The notes beneath the pieces were generated by a model. The model was not told where the DNA came from. It was given only the letters and a program-made list of their open reading frames with translations, and searched no databases. Shown piece after piece: positions 1 through 4,888 of a stretch of DNA of 5,900 bases (the stretch's first letter is position 1; every line of letters starts with the position of its first letter). Location: assembly GCA_027064785.1 (NCBI GenBank), contig JAMOPE010000430.1, positions 1 to 5,900 of the forward strand. The letters are read 5' to 3'. This DNA is from Geobacteraceae bacterium (GTDB taxonomy: Bacteria > Desulfobacterota > Desulfuromonadia > Desulfuromonadales > Geopsychrobacteraceae). Both the position numbers and the translations under genes were made by a program.

Positions 1-498
1 AGAACGTCCGACAATGACAACCTCTTTTCCCTTGAGATCGACACCGGTATGTTCGAGCATTTTCATCACACCATAGGGCGTGCAGGGACGGAAAACCGGG
101 TTTCCGGTCATCAGACATCCGACATTATAGGGATGAAAGCCATCAACATCTTTCAACGGAGAAATAGCCTCCAGAACCTTTGACTCATCTATATGGTCAG
201 GCAACGGCAATTGAACAAGAATCCCGTCAATTTTTTCATCCTGATTCAACTGATCAATCAGTTTCAACAACTCCTGCTCAGTCGTCTCTGCTGCCAACTT
301 GTATTCAGCAGAGTAAATTCCAGCAGCAGCACACGCTTTTTCTTTCATCGAAACATAGACTCGACTTGCCGGATCTTCACCCACCAGCACAACAGCTAAT
401 CCGGGAGTCACCCCCTGATCGACCAGTTGTTGGGTATCAGCCGCAATCTCTTGGCGCATTTCTGCTGCGATTGCTTTTCCATCAATAAGTTTTGCCAC
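1..498 (-). CDS. folD: Bifunctional methylenetetrahydrofolate dehydrogenase/methenyl-THF cyclohydrolase FolD (N-terminal 166 residues, 3' part outside window)
   Basis: Interconverts 5,10-methylene-THF, 5,10-methenyl-THF and 10-formyl-THF in the cytoplasm, normally with NADP. The visible 166 codons run without interruption to the window edge. They show the catalytic-domain signature S45-x-x-Y48-V-x-x-K52-x-K (Y48 and K52 correspond to the catalytic Tyr and Lys), a GILVQLPLP block near residues 78-86, the [11 protein letters not shown] block, and [11 protein letters not shown]. The protein leaves the window at VVIVGRS, the start of the nucleotide-binding Rossmann fold. The second family signature (PGGVGPMT) would lie outside. 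I chose the GTG at 498 because it gives the usual short N-terminus ([11 protein letters not shown]) and has GGAGG 7-8 bases upstream; no ATG fits. It has its own promoter (537-565) and follows the fmdB terminator, so it starts a separate transcript. Family assignment is firm; only the C-terminal half is unseen. Confidence 0.97.
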   Translation of the reverse strand, partial: MAKLIDGKAIAAEMRQEIAADTQQLVDQGVTPGLAVVLVGEDPASRVYVSMKEKACAAAGIYSAEYKLAAETTEQELLKLIDQLNQDEKIDGILVQLPLPDHIDESKVLEAISPLKDVDGFHPYNVGCLMTGNPVFRPCTPYGVMKMLEHTGVDLKGKEVVIVGRS

Positions 499-536
499 GG
501 GAAACCTCCACTAAATAAAAACTTGACGAAGTCTGA

Positions 537-565
537 ACTATACGAAACGGCCCTCTGTTTGTAAA
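537..565 (-). promoter_or_regulatory. Sigma-70-type promoter for folD
   Basis: On the minus strand, TTTACA (560-565) and TATAGT (537-542) are separated by exactly 17 bases, each with five of six consensus bases. Transcription would begin near 530, about 30 bases before the folD GTG. It lies just downstream of the fmdB terminator, as expected for an independent unit. Prediction from sequence only. Confidence 0.65.
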
Positions 566-590
566 CGGAGTTCCAACGAAATCTGGAGCA

Positions 591-628
591 AAAAAAAGTC
601 CCTACCAGACAACTCCGATAGGGACTTT
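591..628 (-). terminator. Rho-independent terminator after the fmdB-type gene
   Basis: A perfect 10-bp inverted repeat (AAAGTCCCTA at 595-604, TAGGGACTTT at 619-628) has an inner loop that can pair further (CGGA with TCTG around a GTTG tetraloop, one G-U pair). Read on the minus strand, the stem is followed by seven T (591-597). It starts 16 bases after the fmdB stop codon. There is no T tract on the plus-strand side, so it acts in one direction only. Confidence 0.92.
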
Positions 629-644
629 CAACTCGTTTCCAACA

Positions 645-938
645 TTAGCCGTTGGCTGCTTTAGGACAGGAAGCACAAGCATCGCCACCACTCTTTGCCG
701 CCGGCTTGTCCGCTTTGGTCTCTTTCTTCTCAGACCCACTCTCTGCCGGGCAACTTTTACTGGCAGTATAGCCTTCCTGATACCAGCCGCCACCCTTCAG
801 GGTAAAGGCAGTCTGCGAGATCAGTTTTTTTGCCTTACCACCGCACTCGCGACAGGTATCAAGCGGCGCATCGGAAAACTTCTGACGGACCTCAAATTTC
901 AGTCCACACTTTTCACATTGATACTCATATAACGGCAT
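645..938 (-). CDS. FmdB-family zinc-ribbon protein
   Basis: Small 97-residue protein of the FmdB/CxxC_CXXC_SSSS zinc-ribbon family, whose members are annotated as putative regulators but have no settled role. It begins with the characteristic MPLYEYQCEKCG, with cysteine pairs C8/C11 and C29/C32 likely binding one zinc, followed by the family's FTLKGGGWYxxGY segment (about 46-57). After that comes a low-complexity Lys/Ala/Ser/Glu tail carrying three more cysteines (C63, and C88/C91 in a second CxxC). The ATG at 938 has GGAGG at 946-950, 7 bases upstream. The gene has its own predicted promoter and a strong terminator, so it appears monocistronic, lying between divIVA and folD. No signal peptide or membrane segment is visible. 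Family assignment is firm; function is unknown. Confidence 0.93.
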   Translation of the reverse strand: MPLYEYQCEKCGLKFEVRQKFSDAPLDTCRECGGKAKKLISQTAFTLKGGGWYQEGYTASKSCPAESGSEKKETKADKPAAKSGGDACASCPKAANG

Positions 939-977
939 GACTCAACCTCCAACGTATGTAGATTTGAACAGCCGCAA

Positions 978-1007
978 ATGATAATTTGTGCGGGGAATAC
1001 CTGTCAA
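978..1007 (-). promoter_or_regulatory. Sigma-70-type promoter for the fmdB-type gene
   Basis: On the minus strand, a perfect TTGACA (1002-1007) is followed 18 bases later by TATCAT (978-983, five of six consensus). The predicted start is near 971, leaving a leader of about 32 bases. It lies in the 95-base gap between the divIVA stop and the fmdB start. No terminator is visible after divIVA, so read-through from yggT-divIVA is also possible. Confidence 0.65.
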
Positions 1008-1033
1008 GGAAAGTTTAATAGAATCTGGCCTTT

Positions 1034-1567
1034 TTAGGGAAAATCGAAGCGTTCATCTAGGTCGTCATCTGTCAGTAACGGTTCGGGTAAATTCACCGGA
1101 GGTTCATCTTCTTCAATTTGCAGCAGATTATCCATATCCATCAACTTCAAATGGTTTTCAATCAAAGAGCGTAATCCACCCTCAAAGGAAATCTTCTGCC
1201 GGCGGATTTCCTGAATTTCACTGAGCAGCTGGACCCGCCGCTCATTCGCATCACGAACAACCCTCTCCCCTTCGAGGTGAGCTTCTGCAATCAGTATTTC
1301 AGCTTCTTTACGCGCATTATTCTTAAGCTCTTCGGTGACCTGTTGTGCGGTCATCAGCGTTTCCTGAAGAGCTTTTTCGCGATCTCGCAGTTCGTCAAGT
1401 GAATTTCTGGTGCGGGAGAGTGATTCTTTCAGCTCATTGTTCTGGATATGCAACCGTTCAAGCTCATCAGCCAGCATCTCAAGAAAGCTGTCGACTGCAG
1501 AGGTATCATAACCAAACATCCGTGACTTAAACTGATGCTGTTGAATCTCTATCGGGGTGATCCGCAT
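1034..1567 (-). CDS. DivIVA-family coiled-coil protein
   Basis: The 177-residue cytoplasmic protein starts with a DivIVA-type membrane-targeting domain: TPIEIQQHQF (4-13) followed by FGYDTSAVDSFLE (18-30), matching the family's F-x-GYD-x-x-x-V-x-x-F(L) core. Residues about 32-145 are rich in Leu, Glu, Arg and Gln in heptad-like spacing, typical of the parallel coiled coil. The last 29 residues (149-177) form an acidic, proline-containing tail with clustered Asp/Glu. In Gram-positive bacteria DivIVA marks curved membranes and recruits partners for division, polar growth or sporulation; the role in Gram-negative relatives is poorly defined. The ATG at 1567 has AAGGA (1574-1578) 6 bases upstream. 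It lies 21 bases after yggT, and this pairing with an envelope protein suggests a cell-envelope or division role (inference). Confidence 0.9.
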   Translation of the reverse strand: MRITPIEIQQHQFKSRMFGYDTSAVDSFLEMLADELERLHIQNNELKESLSRTRNSLDELRDREKALQETLMTAQQVTEELKNNARKEAEILIAEAHLEGERVVRDANERRVQLLSEIQEIRRQKISFEGGLRSLIENHLKLMDMDNLLQIEEDEPPVNLPEPLLTDDDLDERFDFP

Positions 1568-1588
1568 GCTTAATCCTTATGCAACAAA

Positions 1589-1873
1589 TTAACGGGCTAA
1601 TTGGTACAGAAAAGAGATCAGAAACTGCTGCACAACCGAAAGAAGAATCAACAAGGCAATCGGGGAAAAATCAAATGAACCTGCCTGTAGAAATGGTAAC
1701 AACCGCCGCAACCGGTACAGAACCGGGTCTGTCGCATTGTGAAGAAACCGGACAATCGGGTTATAGGGATCGGGATTAACCCACGAAATCAACGCTCTGG
1801 CAATAACGATAAACGTATAAATATTAAATGCCAGATCAAGAATTCTGGCAATTGCAACTATAATGACACCCAT
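1589..1873 (-). CDS. YggT-family membrane protein (single-repeat form)
   Basis: Small integral membrane protein of 94 residues. Two hydrophobic segments (about 2-31 and 68-92) flank a conserved loop containing SWVNPDPYNPIVRFL, TDPVL and RRLLP, then DFSPI at the start of the second segment. This is one YGGT repeat; the E. coli protein carries two in about 188 residues. The family is often near proC and division genes; reported links are to osmotic or potassium stress and envelope organisation, with no defined biochemistry. The reading frame stays open to 1945, but I chose the ATG at 1873. It has AGAGGT (1880-1885) 6 bases upstream, gives the family's usual N-terminus, and the upstream extension coincides with the promoter. 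It is first in a two-gene unit with divIVA. Confidence 0.92.
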   Translation of the reverse strand: MGVIIVAIARILDLAFNIYTFIVIARALISWVNPDPYNPIVRFLHNATDPVLYRLRRLLPFLQAGSFDFSPIALLILLSVVQQFLISFLYQLAR

Positions 1874-1916
1874 ACTAGCACCTCTTCTTTTCTGGAAATC
1901 GCTGTAATTATGAGCT

Positions 1917-1945
1917 TTTATACCGAAAGGGGGCGGGAGTGTCAA
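1917..1945 (-). promoter_or_regulatory. Near-consensus sigma-70 promoter for yggT-divIVA
   Basis: Minus-strand TTGACA (1940-1945) and TATAAA (1917-1922) are spaced by 17 bases, the strongest promoter match in the window. Transcription would start near 1910, giving a leader of about 37 bases before the yggT ATG at 1873. Its position inside the open extension of the yggT frame argues that the extension is not translated. An 8-bp inverted repeat (1901-1908 and 1949-1956) flanks it. Confidence 0.8.
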
Positions 1946-1975
1946 ACCATTACAGCAGAAACCAACTTAGACATT

Positions 1976-2098
1976 TTGACATAAAAGCAGAAACAAGCTA
2001 ACTTGCCCTAAAAGTCAGTGTAAAATACCGTGGCTCATCGATAAACAACCCGACAATTTTGCTCGTAGCCACACAAAACTACGGAATGAGGTCTGAAA
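1976..2098 (+). promoter_or_regulatory. Candidate promoter and structured leader of the DAHP synthase gene
   Basis: TTGACA (1976-1981) is followed 17 bases later by TAACTT (1999-2004), a weak -10 that keeps only the three most conserved bases. TAAAAT at 2021-2026 is a better -10 but lacks a good -35. The leader can form GTGGCT (2030-2035) with AGCCAC (2067-2072), or alternatively CGTAG (2064-2068) with CTACG (2079-2083). The two share bases 2067-2068 and exclude each other. The second stem ends just before the Shine-Dalgarno TGAGGT (2087-2092). No T tract and no leader peptide rich in aromatic codons is visible. Confidence 0.35.
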
Positions 2099-3148
2099 AT
2101 GGTTCAAACCAACAATATCAATGTTCTTGATGTCTCTCCAATCATTGCACCCCTCGACTTAAAGCAGGTATTTCCACTGCCAATTGCCGATGCAGCATTT
2201 GTCAATAACACTAGGAATACAATTAAGACGATCCTCAACGGAGAGGACAAACGACTGCTGACCGTTGTTGGCCCCTGCTCTATTCACGACCCGATTGCAG
2301 CCCTTGAATATGCGCAACGCCTCCATGATTTATCTGAAAAGCTGAAAGATCAACTCTTCATTATCATGCGGGTCTATTTTGAGAAACCCCGGACGACTGT
2401 TGGTTGGAAAGGTCTGATCAACGATCCGGACATGGATGGAAGTCATCAGATTTCCAAAGGACTGGGCGTTGCCCGCCAGTTGTTCTGTGCCATTACAGCT
2501 CAAAGACTTCCCATTGCCAGTGAAATGCTCGACCCGATTACCCCCCAATATCTCTCCGACATGATCAGCTGGGGAGCCATCGGGGCCAGAACAACCGAAT
2601 CCCAGACTCACCGTGAAATGGCGAGTGGACTCTCCTTCCCTGTTGGCTTTAAAAATGGGACAGATGGGGGACTAAAAATTGCCCTTGATGCGATGGCTGC
2701 AGCGTGTCGTGAACACAGCTTCCTGGGAATCAACTTTGAGGGGCGCTCATCCATTGTTCATACCGCCGGAAACCCCAACATTCACTTGGTTCTGCGGGGT
2801 GGAGACGATGCTCCTAACTACTACCCGGAAGCGGTTGCAAAAGCAACGGAGCTGTTAAAGACGAAACAGCTCCCCCCGGCAATCATGGTCGATTGCAGCC
2901 ACGCAAATTCCTACAAAGATCACACACGTCAGGGAGAGGTTCTCGACAACATTATTGATCAGTTGATCGACAAACCGGGATCTGTCACCGGTGTCATGAT
3001 TGAAAGTAATCTAAATGCCGGAAACCAGAGTATTCCGGAAGATCTTTCACTGTTGAAATACGGAGTCTCCATCACTGACAAATGTGTTGACTGGGATACC
3101 ACCGTAGATATGCTGACCCGTGCCCACGACAAATTGGCCCAACGCTGA
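2099..3148 (+). CDS. aroF: 3-deoxy-7-phosphoheptulonate (DAHP) synthase, type I, AroF/AroG class
   Basis: Condenses phosphoenolpyruvate and erythrose 4-phosphate to DAHP, the first committed step of the shikimate pathway, in the cytoplasm. At 349 residues it matches E. coli AroF/AroG/AroH in length. Visible landmarks are GPCSIHDP (58-65), the PEP-binding MRVYFEKPRTTVGWKG (90-105), GAIGARTTESQ (159-169), GFKNGTDGG (183-191), and metal ligands matching C60, H268, E302 and D327. The C-terminal half (FLGIN, GNP, MVDCSH, MIESN, KYGVS) resembles the tyrosine-regulated AroF more than AroG as I recall them. The feedback specificity is therefore only a guess, and the symbol marks the class. The N-terminal extension of about 50 residues used for allosteric control is present. 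The ATG at 2099 has TGAGGT 6 bases upstream. It is monocistronic, diverges from yggT, and ends 13 bases from the convergent DUF3467 gene with no clear terminator. Confidence 0.96.
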   Translation: MVQTNNINVLDVSPIIAPLDLKQVFPLPIADAAFVNNTRNTIKTILNGEDKRLLTVVGPCSIHDPIAALEYAQRLHDLSEKLKDQLFIIMRVYFEKPRTTVGWKGLINDPDMDGSHQISKGLGVARQLFCAITAQRLPIASEMLDPITPQYLSDMISWGAIGARTTESQTHREMASGLSFPVGFKNGTDGGLKIALDAMAAACREHSFLGINFEGRSSIVHTAGNPNIHLVLRGGDDAPNYYPEAVAKATELLKTKQLPPAIMVDCSHANSYKDHTRQGEVLDNIIDQLIDKPGSVTGVMIESNLNAGNQSIPEDLSLLKYGVSITDKCVDWDTTVDMLTRAHDKLAQR

Positions 3149-3161
3149 GAGTCAAGTCGGG

Positions 3162-3452
3162 TTAATGGATTGGCATGCGCCCTGAGGGTGAGACAGATAA
3201 ATCTATTTTGCCGAAGTTTTCTTCATAACTTTGGATATTGTTCTGCAATGCCAGCAGTAAACGTTTTGCATGGCGTGGTGAGGTGATCAATCGTGACTTC
3301 ACCTGCGCCTTTGGTGCTTGAGGCTGGACGTAGATGCAGTCGATAACAAATTCACTGTCATTGTGATTGACAACTGCCATATTGATATACTGACCACTGG
3401 CAATATCATCATTCATCTGGATTTCAAGCTTCACGTCTTTTTCCTGTTCCAT
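3162..3452 (-). CDS. DUF3467-family protein
   Basis: A 96-residue soluble protein of the DUF3467 family, whose function is unknown. Recognisable features are the opening LEIQMNDDIASGQYINMAVVN, the SEFVIDCIYVQP strand segment, the VKSRLITSPRHAKRLLLALQNNI block and a final YEENFGKI. The pattern suggests strands in the first half and a helix around residues 58-80. I chose the ATG at 3452 because GAGGGAG (3459-3465) sits 6 bases upstream. The in-frame TTG two codons earlier directly abuts that Shine-Dalgarno and is unlikely to be used. The ribosome site overlaps the stop codon of the preceding gene (TAG at 3465-3467), so the two are probably translationally coupled. It ends 13 bases from the stop of the convergent DAHP synthase gene. 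Confidence 0.88.
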   Translation of the reverse strand: MEQEKDVKLEIQMNDDIASGQYINMAVVNHNDSEFVIDCIYVQPQAPKAQVKSRLITSPRHAKRLLLALQNNIQSYEENFGKIDLSVSPSGRMPIH

Positions 3453-3464
3453 GATCAACTCCCT

Positions 3465-3785
3465 CTATAAATCGTTTAACAGCCGGTAAAGCATCTGCTC
3501 CAGCTCCCAAACCATAGCACCGGCATCCTTGTGTTCATCCTGCTCAAGGAGGACTCTGGCACGGTCTAAATGGCCATGAGCTTCCAGCAAAACCGGTGAA
3601 ATTTTCTCTTCCAATTTAAACTGCGGGATTTCACCAACCGCTTCAACCCAATCCTGCAGTACCTCAGCCGAACGATCCACCGAGCGTAACGCCCCAGCCG
3701 TAGTCTCGGGTAATATTTCGTAAAGACGGTCAGACTGTTGGTCAATCTGCTCCAGAACCCGCCGATAACGCTCTGAAAATGACAT
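3465..3785 (-). CDS. Hypothetical helical protein, partner of the DUF3467 gene
   Basis: I do not recognise this 106-residue protein. It is predicted to be almost wholly helical, acidic overall, rich in Leu, Glu, Arg and Gln, with no cysteine, signal peptide or membrane segment. The pattern (YRRVLEQIDQQSDRLYEIL; LDRARVLLEQ; VWELEQMLYRLLNDL at the end) looks like a small helical bundle or coiled-coil adaptor. The frame opens at 3812, but the ATG at 3785 has AGGGAGA (3791-3797) 5 bases upstream, and the two earlier ATGs (3812, 3803) lack a ribosome site. It is the first gene of a two-gene operon, with 12 bases between its stop and the DUF3467 ATG, suggesting a shared role. Its start is supported by a candidate promoter at 3827-3855. 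That it is a real gene is likely; its function is unknown. Confidence 0.8.
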   Translation of the reverse strand: MSFSERYRRVLEQIDQQSDRLYEILPETTAGALRSVDRSAEVLQDWVEAVGEIPQFKLEEKISPVLLEAHGHLDRARVLLEQDEHKDAGAMVWELEQMLYRLLNDL

Positions 3786-3819
3786 AAATTTCTCCCTTTT
3801 CATTGTCTGCATTGTATTG

Positions 3820-3855
3820 CGGCTGCATCCTATGCAAAGCAGCCGAAAAGATCAA
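3820..3855 (-). promoter_or_regulatory. Candidate promoter with overlapping dyad for the hypothetical-DUF3467 operon
   Basis: Minus-strand TTGATC (3850-3855) and TAGGAT (3827-3832) are 17 bases apart, each with four of six consensus bases. A 7-bp inverted repeat (CGGCTGC at 3820-3826, GCAGCCG at 3839-3845) with a nested GCAT/ATGC pair lies over the -10 and spacer. It has no T tract on either side, so it is not a terminator and could be an operator. Moderate to weak evidence. Confidence 0.4.
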
Positions 3856-3885
3856 ATTAAACCTGTCGCTATTTTTGTCTAAAGG

Positions 3886-3914
3886 TTGACATTCCCGCAA
3901 ACAGACGGTAGTTT
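3886..3914 (+). promoter_or_regulatory. Candidate promoter of the thiamine operon
   Basis: A perfect TTGACA (3886-3891) is followed 17 bases later by TAGTTT (3909-3914), a poor -10 that keeps T1, A2 and T6. The predicted start near 3921 is just before the TPP aptamer at 3930, which is the expected arrangement. The context makes it more credible than the -10 alone would. Confidence 0.5.
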
Positions 3915-3929
3915 CTCCACCAGAATAAA

Positions 3930-4018
3930 CGCTAGGGGCGTCTTGCTACTGAGAGTTCCGTACTTATACGGAGCAACCCTTGGAACCTGATCCGGATGAT
4001 ACCGGCGGAGGGAAGCGG
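3930..4018 (+). promoter_or_regulatory. TPP riboswitch aptamer (THI element)
   Basis: Binds thiamine pyrophosphate in the nascent mRNA and lowers expression of the thiazole genes when the cofactor is plentiful. The conserved parts appear in order: closing P1 strand CGCT (3930-3933) pairing with AGCG (4014-4017); GGGG (3935-3938) pairing with the ACCCTT strand (3976-3981) as P2; the pyrimidine-binding CTGAGAG (3949-3955); a P3 hairpin TCCGTA/TACGGA (3957-3962, 3967-3972) with a CTTA loop; GGAACCTGATCCGGAT (3982-3997) and P4 CCGG/CCGG (3992-3995, 4002-4005); and GGAGGGAAG (4007-4015). The P3 arm is short, so this is a minimal bacterial form. Its downstream genes, thiF-thiS-thiG, confirm the ligand. 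Confidence 0.96.
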
Positions 4019-4026
4019 ATTTTATT

Positions 4027-4073
4027 CCAACACGACCTGTTGGCCGCTTCTGTTTGTATGAGGCGGCTTTTTT
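4027..4073 (+). terminator. Riboswitch expression platform: intrinsic terminator abutting the thiF start codon
   Basis: GCCGCTTC (4043-4050) pairs with GAGGCGGC (4060-4067), 8 bp with one G-U, followed by six T (4068-4073), then directly by the thiF ATG (4074). The aptamer's 3' edge GAAGCGG (4012-4018) is perfectly complementary to CCGCTTC (4044-4050), giving a 7-bp antiterminator. That same 3' edge supplies the P1 strand when TPP is bound. A helper hairpin CCAACA/TGTTGG (4027-4032, 4038-4043) sits between the competing arms. The only plausible thiF Shine-Dalgarno, GAGG (4060-4063), is inside the terminator's 3' arm, so folding could block translation as well as transcription. Confidence 0.88.
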
Positions 4074-4886
4074 ATGCAGATCTTCCTGAATGAAAAATCG
4101 ATCAATCTCACAACTCCATCCCGTTTGCATTTGCTGCGTGACCAGTTCTATCCTCAAGCTGACGTTCTCATTGTCAATGGCTATCCGGCCGACAACAATC
4201 AGGATATCCATGATGGGGACAGGATTGTCATGATCCAGCGCGGTAAACAACCATCATCTCAAGAGCTCGAAGATTTAATGACAGCCCGCCACACGCCCGG
4301 TATCCAGGAAAAAATTAAAAGGGCTCGAATCGGGATCGCCGGAGCTGGGGGACTGGGATCAGCAGTTGCCGTCGCATTGGCCAGAATTGGTATCGGTCAG
4401 CTTAATATTGCAGACTTTGATGTTGTTGAACCCTCCAATCTGAACCGACAGCAATATTTTATCGATCAAATTGGTCAAGCAAAGGTCAAAGCGCTCCAAG
4501 ACAACCTGCTCCGCATCAATCCGGGGACAACTGTCACCACCTTCAACAAAAAAGTCACACCGGAAAATATCAGCTCTATTTTCTCGGATATCGATATCCT
4601 TGTTGAAGCATTTGATCGTGCTGACCAGAAAGCGATGTTGACCAACACGTTTCTTAGCACTTTCCCCGAGAAATATCTGGTCGCCGCTTCAGGAGTCGCA
4701 GGATTCGACTCATCAAATACAATTAAAACGACAAAAATCACCCCGCATTTTTATCTTTGTGGCGATGGCGTGACTGCAGCAAAGCCGGGCTGCGGATTGA
4801 TGGCTCCACGGGTCGGCATTGCCGCCCACCATCAAGCTAATACCGTCTTACGTTTACTCCTCAACCTTGATGAGGCAGTGGAATAA
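4074..4886 (+). CDS. thiF: ThiS adenylyltransferase ThiF (family 2) with N-terminal ThiS-like domain
   Basis: E1-like enzyme that adenylates the C-terminal glycine of ThiS with ATP so that sulfur can be loaded. The 270 residues split into a beta-grasp, ThiS-like segment (1-57: MQIFLNE, ADVLIVNG, DGDRIVMIQRG), a linker with ELEDLMTARHTPG (64-76), and the nucleotide-binding ThiF domain. The latter shows GAGGLGS (90-96), D114/D116, NLNRQQY (122-128), FDRADQK (180-186) and GCGLMAPRVGI (239-249). The N-terminal domain lacks a terminal Gly-Gly, so it is not itself a sulfur carrier. Only two cysteines (C229, C240) exist, so the four-cysteine zinc site of E. coli ThiF/MoeB is missing, which fits the shorter family 2. 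The start is forced: an in-frame TGA lies at 4059-4061, and the next Met is residue 53. Regulated by the TPP riboswitch immediately upstream. Confidence 0.93.
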   Translation: MQIFLNEKSINLTTPSRLHLLRDQFYPQADVLIVNGYPADNNQDIHDGDRIVMIQRGKQPSSQELEDLMTARHTPGIQEKIKRARIGIAGAGGLGSAVAVALARIGIGQLNIADFDVVEPSNLNRQQYFIDQIGQAKVKALQDNLLRINPGTTVTTFNKKVTPENISSIFSDIDILVEAFDRADQKAMLTNTFLSTFPEKYLVAASGVAGFDSSNTIKTTKITPHFYLCGDGVTAAKPGCGLMAPRVGIAAHHQANTVLRLLLNLDEAVE

Positions 4887-4888
4887 CC

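Noticed and set aside
180..488. Plus-strand open frame of about 100 codons
   Set aside because: It lies antisense inside folD, which has a full set of family motifs; its composition is Gln/Ser-rich and it has no ribosome site.
1874..1945. N-terminal extension of yggT to an earlier start
   Set aside because: The extension overlaps a near-consensus promoter, and the ATG at 1873 has a well-placed Shine-Dalgarno and the family's usual N-terminus.
1579..1984. Two overlapping plus-strand open frames opposite yggT
   Set aside because: They cover the yggT coding sequence and its promoter on the other strand, with no ribosome site or recognisable motif.
2027..2098. Attenuator leader peptide before aroF
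   Set aside because: Short frames here (such as GTG GCT CAT CGA TAA) contain no Phe, Tyr or Trp codons and no terminator follows.
3149..3161. Terminator between the convergent aroF and DUF3467 genes
   Set aside because: The gap is only 13 bases, and no stem with a T tract was found in it or just beyond either stop codon.
3879..4250. Minus-strand open frame of 123 codons
   Set aside because: It is antisense to the TPP riboswitch and the thiF start, both strongly supported, and its product resembles nothing I know.
4475..4741. Minus-strand open frame of 88 codons
   Set aside because: Antisense to the conserved ThiF core; no independent support.
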